NCBI GenBank assembly: GCA_003216835.1
Contig: QCIF01000001.1
Location: forward strand, 62,001 to 126,000
DNA from: Prochlorococcus sp. AG-402-K10
Lineage (GTDB): Bacteria; Cyanobacteriota; Cyanobacteriia; PCC-6307; Cyanobiaceae
Reading direction: 5' to 3'
DNA: 64,000 nucleotides
Shown here: positions 56,573 to 63,692 of the stretch, in pieces
Layout: every line of letters begins with the position of its first letter
Numbering within the stretch: position 1 is the first letter of the stretch
The notes under the pieces: model-generated
Database searches by the model: none
What the model was told of the DNA's origin: nothing
Seen by the model: only the letters and a program-made list of their open reading frames with translations
Position numbers and translations under genes: made by a program

Positions 56573-56779
56573 ACTTTCCAAAAAAACTCTCAATCACCGA
56601 CCTAGTTAATACAGGGCACTAGGTCGGATAGGGGGGAGCTAGAGGGGGAGCTAGGGTTACATATTTAGTATATAAATGTATATACTTTGTACGATATTGA
56701 GTCTCAAATTCGTTCCACTCACTTGGTCATAAACTAGTCATAGCTTGATTTTATTGGTAATTCTTAAATGATCAAAGGA
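56573..56779 (+). repeat. cassette right-end block E
   Basis: Homologous to block B at 42750-42954. It begins TTTCC, carries a perfect inverted repeat CGACCTAG (56598-56605) and CTAGGTCG (56619-56626), then GGGGAGCT at 56633 and 56645 (12-bp period), GGGTTACATATT, GTCTCAAATTCGTTCCACT and ends CAAAGGAG before att core 4. Confidence 0.7.
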
Positions 56780-56825
56780 GTGCTTTGGGAGCACTAGGTC
56801 GCAGGTTCGAATCCTATCGCCCCGA
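56780..56825 (+). repeat. att core copy 4 (46-bp tRNA-Pro 3' end, one mismatch)
   Basis: Direct copy of 41347-41392 with one change (CCTATCGCC for CCTGTCGCC). It marks the right end of segment 3. It is the only diverged copy, which fits with it being the oldest attachment scar, farthest from the intact tRNA. Confidence 0.93.
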
Positions 56826-57263
56826 TTGACTTCTCACGATTCTTAAATATCCTCTGGGCGATCTCTGGGCGATCATTTGCTATACCTCGCATATCTTTGC
56901 TGTCCGCATCGCCCGCTATATTTACGATCTTGGCTTAATTAATTACATAAAAAAGAGATTGACTCCATTCCTAAAATCAATCTCTTTAACTTATTCAATC
57001 GCTAGTAATTTGTTTCTAATAGGCTGGCTGCTTATGCAGTTTTGTTAATTTCTCTGGTGGACTATCAATCATTTCTGATTCCTCCATTCGGTTAATAAAA
57101 TATTAGTCAATCTAATTTATGTTGTATATCCGTAGTTATGCTGATTTTTTATGGACTTTCCTAATAGCTATTCTTTAAAAAAATACTACTGAAATTTAAT
57201 TAATAGAATTTCACACAAAAAAAAAGACTCTAATGAGTCTTTTAATTCAAATTTATAAAAAAT
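56826..57263. other. post-island spacer with tandem GGGCGAT words and hairpins
   Basis: About 440 bp. CTCTGGGCGAT is repeated at 56852 and 56863 (11-bp period), 26 bp after att core 4, in the position where arm sites lie in the other segments. It is followed by a block (about 56875-56940, with GCATCGCCCGCTATATTTAC) that recurs at 57560-57615. A hairpin AAAGAGATTGA/TCAATCTCTTT spans about 56948-56990. A 23-aa reverse ORF at 57016-57087 has no ribosome site and is not called. The strong terminator at 57218-57245 is listed separately. Confidence 0.5.
57218..57245 (-). terminator. terminator of the 45-aa membrane protein gene
   Basis: On the minus strand AAAAGACTC, loop ATTA, GAGTC and then a run of nine T. 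It is about 20 bp after the stop of the small gene at 57264. The stem also has T after it on the plus strand, so it could work in both directions. Confidence 0.8.
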
Positions 57264-57401
57264 TTATTGATCAGTGTCAAGTTTACTAAAGTTTGGTCCA
57301 AGAATAATCCCTATAAGGGCAAAAAGACCCATAAAAGCACCTCCTACGGCAGCTGCAGAAGGATTGAAACCACCGATAGTGATTGTAGTTAATAAATCCA
57401 T
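57264..57401 (-). CDS. small membrane protein of unknown function
   Basis: A 45-aa protein: MDLLTTITIGGFNPSAAAVG then GAFMGLFALIGIILGP and a polar tail SKLDTDQ. The single Gly/Ala-rich hydrophobic span resembles the small photosystem-type or stress proteins of picocyanobacteria, but I cannot assign it. It has its own strong terminator, which supports a real transcription unit. Confidence 0.6.
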   Translation of the reverse strand: MDLLTTITIGGFNPSAAAVGGAFMGLFALIGIILGPNFSKLDTDQ

Positions 57402-57460
57402 TGATTAAAAAACAAATTTCTTGCAATCATACAGAATTTTAGAGAAAAATATGCCTAATA

Positions 57461-57615
57461 TAAACAGGAAGAAATAATCTAAATATAAATAATTCCAGAT
57501 TTCTCTCCTTCTAATAGCTGCAAGTAGTAAGAATCTCAATCGAGCGATTATATAGCGATTATCTGCTATACCTTGCTGCACTTTGCATATTGCATCGCCC
57601 GCTATATTTACCATC
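57461..57615 (+). repeat. composite repeat: 41511-like block joined to post-att4-like block
   Basis: 57465-57541 matches the left part of segment 1 (41511-41605). It is followed by AGCGATTA at 57543 and 57554 (11-bp period) and then by TCTGCTATACC...GCATCGCCCGCTATATTTACC, which matches about 56875-56940 after att core 4. So two pieces that are 15 kb apart at the island are adjacent here. I read this as an older, decayed boundary without a core. Confidence 0.55.
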
Positions 57616-57871
57616 TTGGCTCAGTAACCTGCCATCCTGATGTAATCAATTTTTGGTACTCTTTGCGAGCATCATCTATTTTAATTTCTTTTCTTGTTTT
57701 CATAAGTGGTGGTTTATCTCCATTTGCACCAACAACAATTCCACTATCAACAAACATATAATCAAAAAACTTATCCTTATTATTTTTATTCTTAGTAAAA
57801 CGTCTTACCTCAGTCCAGTTGGGGCATATTAACCATGCTTCCTCAGTAACCTTTCTAGTATCTCTATCCAT
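57608..57871 (-). CDS. DUF1651-like protein
   Basis: An 87-aa protein of the picocyanobacteria-specific DUF1651 type: WLICPNWTEVRRF, YMFVDSGIVVGANGDKPPLM, KTRKEIKIDDARKEYQKLI and GWQVTEPRW at the end. The function of the family is unknown; it is frequent in flexible islands. The ATG at 57871 is preferred over an upstream TTG at 57877. A paralogue is at 58740. Confidence 0.8.
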   Translation of the reverse strand: MDRDTRKVTEEAWLICPNWTEVRRFTKNKNNKDKFFDYMFVDSGIVVGANGDKPPLMKTRKEIKIDDARKEYQKLITSGWQVTEPRW

Positions 57872-57881
57872 CAACAAGATG

Positions 57882-58001
57882 CTACTGATATTTATTGAGT
57901 AATCGATTATAAATTATAAACAATACTATTACTCCACCTATGCCATACATAGCATGGGATGGATCATGATGATTCTGCCAAAGCTCCTGTAAAAACTCCA
58001 T
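57882..58001 (-). CDS. membrane microprotein, family M1
   Basis: A 39-aa protein: MEFLQELWQNHHDPSHAMYG then a hydrophobic span IGGVIVLFIIYNRLL. The first 12 residues (ME.L.ELWQN) and the leader AAGGAGTAATTTTATATG match those of three other small genes nearby (58131, 60423 and 60778 starts, all minus strand). Function unknown; the set may sense or modify membrane complexes. Confidence 0.6.
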   Translation of the reverse strand: MEFLQELWQNHHDPSHAMYGIGGVIVLFIIYNRLLNKYQ

Positions 58002-58014
58002 ATAAAATTACTCC

Positions 58015-58131
58015 TTATGTATTGAGTAACCATAAACCATATAGAAAAGCTATCGACAATGATAGTACTAACCCACCTACACGAATAACTGTAGTTGGTT
58101 GATTATTCCAAAGTACCTTAAAATCTGCCAT
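58015..58131 (-). CDS. membrane microprotein, family M2
   Basis: A 38-aa protein: MADFKVLWNNQPTTVIRVGG then LVLSLSIAFLYGLWLLNT. It has the strong leader AAGGAGTAATTTTTTATGG and lies 13 bp upstream of the family M1 gene on the same strand, so the two are probably cotranscribed. The shared pattern is F(K/L).LW.N and GGLVL.LSI.F.YG. Confidence 0.6.
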   Translation of the reverse strand: MADFKVLWNNQPTTVIRVGGLVLSLSIAFLYGLWLLNT

Positions 58132-58365
58132 AAAAAATTACTCCTTATTTATATTAAATAGTAATTATTATCTAATTAAATATCTAGAGTAATTATTCTC
58201 TAATTTATTGATTTATAGAATATTTTAAAAAGTATCGCTAATTGCAGTTGGCTAATAGTAAAACAACTAAGGGTATTTCTACTCGAGTAAAAGTGCTTTG
58301 TGGTTGTCACGACTATCTTTTATTATTCAAACATCTAAAAATCAATTAAGAGCTTTGAAGATCAA

Positions 58366-58464
58366 ATGCAAAATGATCAAAGGGTTTTATTTCGTATTGC
58401 ACTTGCTCTAAACGTGCTTATGTTGCTGATAATAATATATCTAGGCGTCTATCCAATAAAGTAA
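58366..58464 (+). CDS. membrane microprotein MQNDQRVL type
   Basis: A 32-aa ORF: MQNDQRVLFRIALALNVLML then LIIIYLGVYPIK. Its first 24 bases differ by one base from those of the 79-aa gene read at 60005 on the other strand, and the proteins match over the whole hydrophobic helix. It may be a truncated paralogue or a microprotein in its own right. Confidence 0.5.
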   Translation: MQNDQRVLFRIALALNVLMLLIIIYLGVYPIK

Positions 58465-58584
58465 ATAATTTCACCAACAAATGTACTTGATACAAGTAGA
58501 TGTTAGATCGACTTTAAATCAACACCATTATGCGATTAAATTTAATTAAATTAGCTTTTTATGCCTTTATATCGCATTATTTAA

Positions 58585-58740
58585 ATGTATATATTTGCAA
58601 CTTCTATGATTAACTTCCCTTTATTTGTAGAAGGTTTATTACTTCCTTTATTAGCTTTAGGTGTATTTGTTATTTATAAGAGATCAAAAAGAAAGAAGAA
58701 AGCATTTCAAGCACCACCTTCTCATCAGCTACCTAGCTAA
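58585..58740 (+). CDS. small membrane protein with basic tail
   Basis: A 51-aa ORF; the hydrophobic span is MINFPLFVEGLLLPLLALGV followed by FVIYKRSKRKKKAF and a Pro/Ser tail. The start could also be the internal ATG eight codons later. Its stop overlaps the ATG of the next gene (TAATG), which suggests coupled translation with the DUF1651-like protein. Confidence 0.6.
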   Translation: MYIFATSMINFPLFVEGLLLPLLALGVFVIYKRSKRKKKAFQAPPSHQLPS

Positions 58741-58982
58741 TGGCTAAATCTTATTGGTTAATTAATTCAAACAGGTCAGAGATTAGAAGGTTTATAAAAA
58801 ATGATAAGAGTATTGATTTACCTGTCGAGTATATGTTTATTGACTCTGGAGAAATAGTCGGAGTATTAGGGGAAGAACCGCCTGAAATGACAACAACAAT
58901 TTCTGTAGATATAGATTTAGCAAGAGAAATATATGAAAGATTACTTTATCAGGGATGGACAAAAATTGAACCTTCTTGGTAA
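58740..58982 (+). CDS. DUF1651-like protein, second copy
   Basis: An 80-aa protein with the same pattern as the copy at 57608: YWLINSNRSEIRRFI, VEYMFIDSGEIVGVLGEEPP, IDLARE...LYQGWTKIEPSW. It starts on the last base of the preceding stop codon. Function of the family unknown. Confidence 0.8.
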   Translation: MAKSYWLINSNRSEIRRFIKNDKSIDLPVEYMFIDSGEIVGVLGEEPPEMTTTISVDIDLAREIYERLLYQGWTKIEPSW

Positions 58983-59289
58983 TTAGTTCCCATATTATGG
59001 GGGAGGTCTCTTTTGATATAGCGTGCAAGCATTAACCGTTTGATTTAATCTTCTGCTTCTTCAAAGGCTCTTAATTTGTCTACAATTTTTGTGAAAAGTC
59101 CAACCGATTGCTTTTTTGGATTTAGGGGCTATGTGTTAACTGTTCTTAAATGGCTGTTTTTCTTCCAACCCCTAGCTAGCACTAGGTTTATTGAATGTGA
59201 TTAAATCTATTAAGTATTGCCTATTATTTTATAAGAAAACCTAATAATAGTTATAGGCTATATAAGAAATTAGTAGAGGGTTCTAAAAA
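58983..59289. other. spacer with a possible gene fragment
   Basis: About 307 bp. On the minus strand near 59047-59130 a frame reads NPKKQSVGLFTKIVDKLRAF and ends EEAED before a stop, but has no start codon, so it may be the tail of a decayed gene. GCACTAGGT at 59179 echoes part of the att core. Nothing else was found. Confidence 0.35.
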
Positions 59290-59352
59290 ATGAAAAGGTT
59301 ATTTGAGTTATTGGATACTTTTATAGCTATTTTAAGAGAAGTAATCAAATAA
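59290..59352 (+). CDS. very short amphipathic ORF
   Basis: A 20-aa ORF, MKRLFELLDTFIAILREVIK, in an otherwise empty stretch. It would form an amphipathic helix. There is no clear ribosome site, and chance occurrence is likely at this size. Confidence 0.2.
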   Translation: MKRLFELLDTFIAILREVIK

Positions 59353-59566
59353 TATAGGTCTTATTTTTCATATCTTTATGACATATTAAATAGCATCTTC
59401 AAATCTAATCTAGGGGAATAATTAACAAGGAAAAACAACTATTATTAGATACCCCTTGTCTATCCTTCTGGAACATATAAACCTAATTTTTACAATTTAG
59501 ACGGCTGTGATTTTTAACAGGAAAAAACTTATAAGTGAGTTAAAACATTAGAAACACTAAGGCTTT

Positions 59567-59761
59567 ATGAATATCAATAAGGAATTAAGTGGTTTAAATA
59601 GAAGAATCCAAAGACTGAGATCTAAGAAAAATCCAACACCTTTGAGAATGAAGGTTCTAAATCAATGGGAAATAAAAGAGGAACAAGACATTAATAACGA
59701 TTATTGTTTGATGGTTCGTATTGAAGAAAAGAAGCCAGATTTATTTAGTTCAAGATTATAA
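59567..59761 (+). CDS. small basic hypothetical protein
   Basis: A 64-aa protein rich in Arg and Lys: MNINKELSGLNRRIQRLRSK followed by a PTPLRMKVLNQWEIK segment. No membrane span. Not recognised. It is convergent with the next gene, with 4 bp between the stops. Confidence 0.5.
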   Translation: MNINKELSGLNRRIQRLRSKKNPTPLRMKVLNQWEIKEEQDINNDYCLMVRIEEKKPDLFSSRL

Positions 59762-59765
59762 ATAA

Positions 59766-60005
59766 CTAATTTCTTATACCTACTGCTTCTTTTTGTTCCG
59801 CTAGTCGTTTTTTTAGAATTGCATAAGCTTGTGAAGCCCATTCTCGAGAATTATCAAAATCAACATCTAATAGATATTCCAACTTCTTTTTAAGTGATTT
59901 GCTTATTTTAATTACTTCTTCTATGCCTAGATAAATTATTACCAGAACCTTAGTTACGTTTAGTGCAACTGCTGCTATCTTTAAAACTCTTTGATCATTT
60001 TGCAT
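59766..60005 (-). CDS. membrane protein MQNDQRVL type, longer form
   Basis: A 79-aa protein: MQNDQRVLKIAAVALNVTKV and LVIIYLGIEEVIKI, then a soluble helical part ending KRLAEQKEAVGIRN. The ATG at 60005 has GGAAGG 5-10 bases upstream and is preferred over a TTG at 60017. The first 30 residues are closely similar to the 32-aa ORF at 58366. Confidence 0.6.
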   Translation of the reverse strand: MQNDQRVLKIAAVALNVTKVLVIIYLGIEEVIKISKSLKKKLEYLLDVDFDNSREWASQAYAILKKRLAEQKEAVGIRN

Positions 60006-60309
60006 TTGGCCTTCCAATTTCTTAATTAAGTTTTAGTTGTTTGAATAAATGACCCTGAAACGGAACGATGCTTCAAGGTCATTTATGTTGAGAGTAAGAA
60101 GTATGCAAGACATCAATCCCCATTAATGTCTTTCTCTCTGGCTGGATAGATTCGATACCTGAACTATCCAATTCCAGTAAAACTAGCAGAGGTTAAATAT
60201 ATATCTGGCAAATGTTTTGGGGATCATACATAAGTCAGCCGAGCATATTTATTTTTTGGTAGTTGTAAGCTCTTAATTACTTAGGATTACTACTTAATAT
60301 ATTGACTAA
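60006..60309. other. spacer in the microprotein region
   Basis: About 300 bp holding only the 15-bp inverted repeat at 60045-60086. No ORF with a plausible start and ribosome site was seen. Confidence 0.4.
60045..60086. repeat. 15-bp inverted repeat (hairpin)
   Basis: ATAAATGACCCTGAA and TTCAAGGTCATTTAT, 14 of 15 positions paired, loop of 12 bases. It could be a terminator for a rightward transcript, an operator or the core of a small RNA. No T-run directly follows. Confidence 0.45.
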
Positions 60310-60423
60310 CTATATAAAAAAAATTATCGACACTATTAGTGCTAACCCACCTGCACCAACTAACACACCTAAACCAAGAACTGCAGGTTTTTGATTCTGC
60401 CAAAGCTGCTTAAAAAATTCCAT
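60310..60423 (-). CDS. membrane microprotein, family M3
   Basis: A 37-aa protein: MEFFKQLWQNQKPAVLGLGV then LVGAGGLALIVSIIFFI. Leader AAGGAGTAATTTTTTATGG is identical to that of the family M2 gene. The start MEFF..LWQN and GGL.L..SI.F define the family. Confidence 0.6.
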   Translation of the reverse strand: MEFFKQLWQNQKPAVLGLGVLVGAGGLALIVSIIFFI

Positions 60424-60664
60424 AAAAAATTACTCCTTATATATATACTAATTATTTTCTAATTAAATATCTATTATTCCAGAATTCTCCCCTTCTAATC
60501 GTTCAATATACTCCTCTATTTTGTTCAATTTAGCTTTATTTTCACTATCTACTAAACCAGTTTGAAATAATGAAAAGCTCCTAATATTGCAGGAGTATCA
60601 GCCTAGGCTCCAATACTTAAAATTAAACTCCAATAATGAGATTTAATTTTCAATGTTAGAAATA

Positions 60665-60778
60665 CTATTTATATATTGAGTAACCATATATAAAAACTAT
60701 GGACAATATTAGTACTAACCCACCTAAACCAAGAACTGCAAGCTGGTGATTCTGCCAAAGCTCCTTAAAATCTTCCAT
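60665..60778 (-). CDS. membrane microprotein, family M4
   Basis: A 37-aa protein: MEDFKELWQNHQLAVLGLGG then LVLILSIVFIYGYSIYK. The leader AAAGAGTAATTTTTTATGG differs by one base from the others. Closest to M2 and M3 by eye. Confidence 0.6.
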   Translation of the reverse strand: MEDFKELWQNHQLAVLGLGGLVLILSIVFIYGYSIYK

Positions 60779-60989
60779 AAAAAATTACTCTTTATATATA
60801 TAATAATTTATCCTTCAGATTCAGCATAAACATCAAAAGGAGTCGCACCCTTTAGCTTTAATCGCTATCAGAACTACTATTCTCAGGATTATCTTCTTTA
60901 TCTATTTTCTCTTCTTTGTTGTCCCACTAACTAATGCTAACCCTCTCCTAATAATTTATTTCATCTCTCTTTCTTTTTTGATAAATGGA

Positions 60990-61730
60990 TCAGTTGATTT
61001 GATTGAGAAACTTTCTACTCCTTTCATGACTAGCATTTGAAAAGAAAACTTCTGGAGAAGAGATTTCTAAAATCTTTCCTGAATCAATAAATAAGACCTG
61101 ATCACTTACTTCCTTAGCAAATTTAATTTCATGTGTTACCACAATCATAGTCATCCCTTGATCAGCAAGCCTTCGCATTGCATCAAGCACTTCATTAATA
61201 CGCTCAGGATCCAAGGCACTAGTGGGCTCATCAAATAATAATAATTCAGGTTGTAAGGCTAAAGATCTTGCAATAGCAACTCTTTGTTGCTCACCACCAC
61301 TAAGTTGACCAGGGTACTTTTTTGCATGAGATTCTATTCCCATTTGACAAAGTAAATTGATCCCATACTCTTCTGCTTCTTTTTTATTACGTTTTTGAAC
61401 CTGGATCGGAGCAAGTGTTATATTTTCTAAAATTGATAAATGGGGAAACAAATTAAATTGCTGGAAAACCATCCCAACTCTACGTCTAACTTTTTGAATT
61501 TTTCTTTCGTCCGAATCTGGTCTAATTTTTATACCTAAAACATTTAATTCACCTTTATCAAAAGTCTCGAGACCATTTATGGTCCTAATAAGTGTACTTT
61601 TCCCTGATCCCGATGGACCCATAACTACGAGAACTTTGCCTTGATCTAGGGTAAATGAAACTTTATTAAGAGCAAGAATACCTTTGGCATATGATTTAGT
61701 GAGATTTTTAGCGGTAAGGATTGGCTTCAT
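60990..61730 (-). CDS. aapP: amino-acid ABC transporter ATP-binding protein
   Basis: ATPase of a polar/general amino-acid importer. Walker A GPSGSGKST (about residues 38-46), Q-loop VFQQFNLFPH, signature LSGGEQQRVAIARSLA, Walker B ELLLFDEPTSALDPE and H-loop VVTHEI. The length of 246 aa is typical for GlnQ/AapP. It follows the two permease genes on the same strand, 10 bp after the nearest one. Confidence 0.94.
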   Translation of the reverse strand: MKPILTAKNLTKSYAKGILALNKVSFTLDQGKVLVVMGPSGSGKSTLIRTINGLETFDKGELNVLGIKIRPDSDERKIQKVRRRVGMVFQQFNLFPHLSILENITLAPIQVQKRNKKEAEEYGINLLCQMGIESHAKKYPGQLSGGEQQRVAIARSLALQPELLLFDEPTSALDPERINEVLDAMRRLADQGMTMIVVTHEIKFAKEVSDQVLFIDSGKILEISSPEVFFSNASHERSRKFLNQIN

Positions 61731-61740
61731 AGAGATAAAA

Positions 61741-62772
61741 TTAATATCCTTTATTAATTGTCAGTTTTTGCTCAAGTTTTTTTGAAACAAATGCCATAAT
61801 TGTGCAAAAAAGCCAGTAAACGGAAGCTAACCAAATATATACTTCAATATATTGTCCTATGAATTCTGGATTGGCAAGAATACTCCTACTTACCCCAAGT
61901 AATTCCATCAAACCTAAGATAGACATTAAAGATGTATTTTGAAAAAGCCCAATTAACTGGTTTGTAATAGCTGGCAAAGCAACTCTTAAGGCTTGCGGAA
62001 TAAGTATGAAAATATTGATTTGATGTTTGTTTAAGCCAAGACTTTTAGCAGCTTCTATTTGATTATTAGATATAGACTGTAATCCCCCTCGAATATCTTC
62101 AGCTATATATGCTGAGACAAAAAAAGTAAAAGCTATTATAGCCCTCCAGACACGATCAATTTCTAAACCAACAGGTAGAAATAAAGGTATTAACAATTGT
62201 CCAAAAAAAAGTACGGCGATAAGAGGAACAGCTCTCATTACATCGATATAAAAAGAACTTAATTTCTGAATTAAAAAAATTGAACTTCTTCTGCAAAGAG
62301 CTAATAATATACCAATTGGCAAAGAGAAAAGAATACTACAAGAAGTTATAAGAATTGTTAGGGTTAATCCACCCCAATGACGTGTCATTACTGGATTTAA
62401 GCCCAAACCACCATTTAGCAAATAAATTCCTAAAGGTACTGTTCCAATCCATCCAAAAATTAAATTTTTACGTAGCCAATTCCATTTGGGCCCATAAACT
62501 GTAATAAATGTAATAGATAAAAGGCTGAAGAACCAAAGAGTAGGTCTCCATTGCTGATCAGGTGGAAAGCTCCCAAATGCATATAAATTAAGATTTGATG
62601 TTACAACTTTCCAATTTGAATTTATAAAAATCCAAGTTAAAAAATTAAAAATTAATGAAATTGAAATCACAAAAAATATAAAATTGCAGAAATTATATTT
62701 TGATTTTGATAATAAAAATTTTTTAATTTTTATAAATGAATTTGTATTTAAATTAGGATTTATATTATTCAT
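61741..62772 (-). CDS. aapM: amino-acid ABC transporter permease (AapM/NatH type)
   Basis: A 343-aa inner-membrane permease with about eight hydrophobic segments. The EAA loop that docks with the ATPase is QIEAAKSLGLNKHQINIFILIPQALR (about residues 235-260). The extra N-terminal membrane part, compared with about 220 aa for GlnP-like permeases, is typical of AapM/NatH. Together with the next gene it would form the channel heterodimer. Confidence 0.9.
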   Translation of the reverse strand: MNNINPNLNTNSFIKIKKFLLSKSKYNFCNFIFFVISISLIFNFLTWIFINSNWKVVTSNLNLYAFGSFPPDQQWRPTLWFFSLLSITFITVYGPKWNWLRKNLIFGWIGTVPLGIYLLNGGLGLNPVMTRHWGGLTLTILITSCSILFSLPIGILLALCRRSSIFLIQKLSSFYIDVMRAVPLIAVLFFGQLLIPLFLPVGLEIDRVWRAIIAFTFFVSAYIAEDIRGGLQSISNNQIEAAKSLGLNKHQINIFILIPQALRVALPAITNQLIGLFQNTSLMSILGLMELLGVSRSILANPEFIGQYIEVYIWLASVYWLFCTIMAFVSKKLEQKLTINKGY

Positions 62773-62779
62773 TAATAAT

Positions 62780-63673
62780 TTATATCCTTGATTTCATTAT
62801 TGATTTATCAATGATGCCCATTACTTTTGTTATTAATAAATTAAGGATTAAAAAACTGAAAATTAAAATTATAAAGCACTCTACAGCTCTTCCTGTTTGG
62901 TTTATAATCGTGTCATTTATTGCATATATATCTGCATACCCTATGGCTATTGCGAGTGTACTATTTTTTGCAAGATTTAGATATTGACTCGTAAGTCCTG
63001 GAATAAAGGCTGGTAATGCTTGAGGTATTATTATTTTAATAAATCCTTGTTTTTCAGAAATACCTAAACTTCGAAAAGCTTCCCATTGACCTATAGGGAC
63101 AGACTGAATTCCACCTCGAATTACTTCTGCAATAAACGCGCTTGAAAATATGCTTAAACCAAATAATAATGCTGAAAACTCTGAAGATAAATTAAGTCCA
63201 AATAACTCTATCCCTTTATTAGAAATATTAAGTAAATTACTTATATTCAAAAAAGAATTATTTCTGATTCCCAGAAATCCAACAAAATACCAACACATAA
63301 GTTGAATTAAAAGTGGAGTTTGTCTAATAACTGTAATGTATCCAGCCGTAATGACTCTAAAAAATGAATTTTTTCCTACTCTTAAAAAACCTATTAAAGT
63401 TCCAAAACAAGTTGCTAAAACAAGAGATGAAATAATAACTTTCAAGCTATTCATCCATCCCATAAAAAGGGCCCAAGCATAACTGTCCGAAGGACTATAG
63501 GGCAAAGGATGTTCTGCCAAAGAAAAGCTTGCTGGCTTTGTTAACCAATTAAAATTGAATCCTATGCCTGTTCTTGTAAGATTTATGATTAAATTATTAA
63601 TTAATATCCCTAAAAAACCAAGCACAGCAAACACCAAAAGAATCTGAAAAAATATTTTTTTATTTTTACTCAT
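62780..63673 (-). CDS. aapQ: amino-acid ABC transporter permease (AapQ/NatG type)
   Basis: A 297-aa inner-membrane permease. The EAA loop is QWEAFRSLGISEKQGFIKIIIPQALP (about residues 198-223), following AEVIRGGIQSVPIG; the late segments contain SQYLNLAKNSTLAIAIGYADI, typical of the AapQ side of the heterodimer. It lies between the binding-protein gene and aapM, with 7 and 19 bp gaps. Confidence 0.9.
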   Translation of the reverse strand: MSKNKKIFFQILLVFAVLGFLGILINNLIINLTRTGIGFNFNWLTKPASFSLAEHPLPYSPSDSYAWALFMGWMNSLKVIISSLVLATCFGTLIGFLRVGKNSFFRVITAGYITVIRQTPLLIQLMCWYFVGFLGIRNNSFLNISNLLNISNKGIELFGLNLSSEFSALLFGLSIFSSAFIAEVIRGGIQSVPIGQWEAFRSLGISEKQGFIKIIIPQALPAFIPGLTSQYLNLAKNSTLAIAIGYADIYAINDTIINQTGRAVECFIILIFSFLILNLLITKVMGIIDKSIMKSRI

Positions 63674-63692
63674 TCCTCAATATATTTTGCAA

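Larger units (their letters stand above)
51158..56825. mobile_element. island segment 3: composite cassette with T5orf172 genes
   Basis: A 5,668-bp unit (one core copy included) between att cores 3 and 4. It encodes four leftward genes and no recombinase. Its left end matches that of segment 1 (C compared with A), and its right end matches that of segment 1 (E compared with B). At 54081-54170 an internal copy D looks like a right end joined to a left end without the att core between, so this may be two cassettes fused by loss of one core. Confidence 0.6.

Noticed and set aside
42955-56825. Three further tRNA-Pro genes at 42955, 51112 and 56780
   Set aside because: Each has only the 46-bp 3' part (from the anticodon stem on); acceptor 5' strand and D arm are missing, so they are att repeats and not tRNA genes.
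57016-57087. 23-aa reverse ORF starting MEESEMIDSPPEKL
   Set aside because: Very short, no ribosome-binding site, and no paralogue in the window.
57573-57761. 62-codon plus-strand ORF at 57573
   Set aside because: It is antisense to the DUF1651-like gene, whose family pattern is clear.
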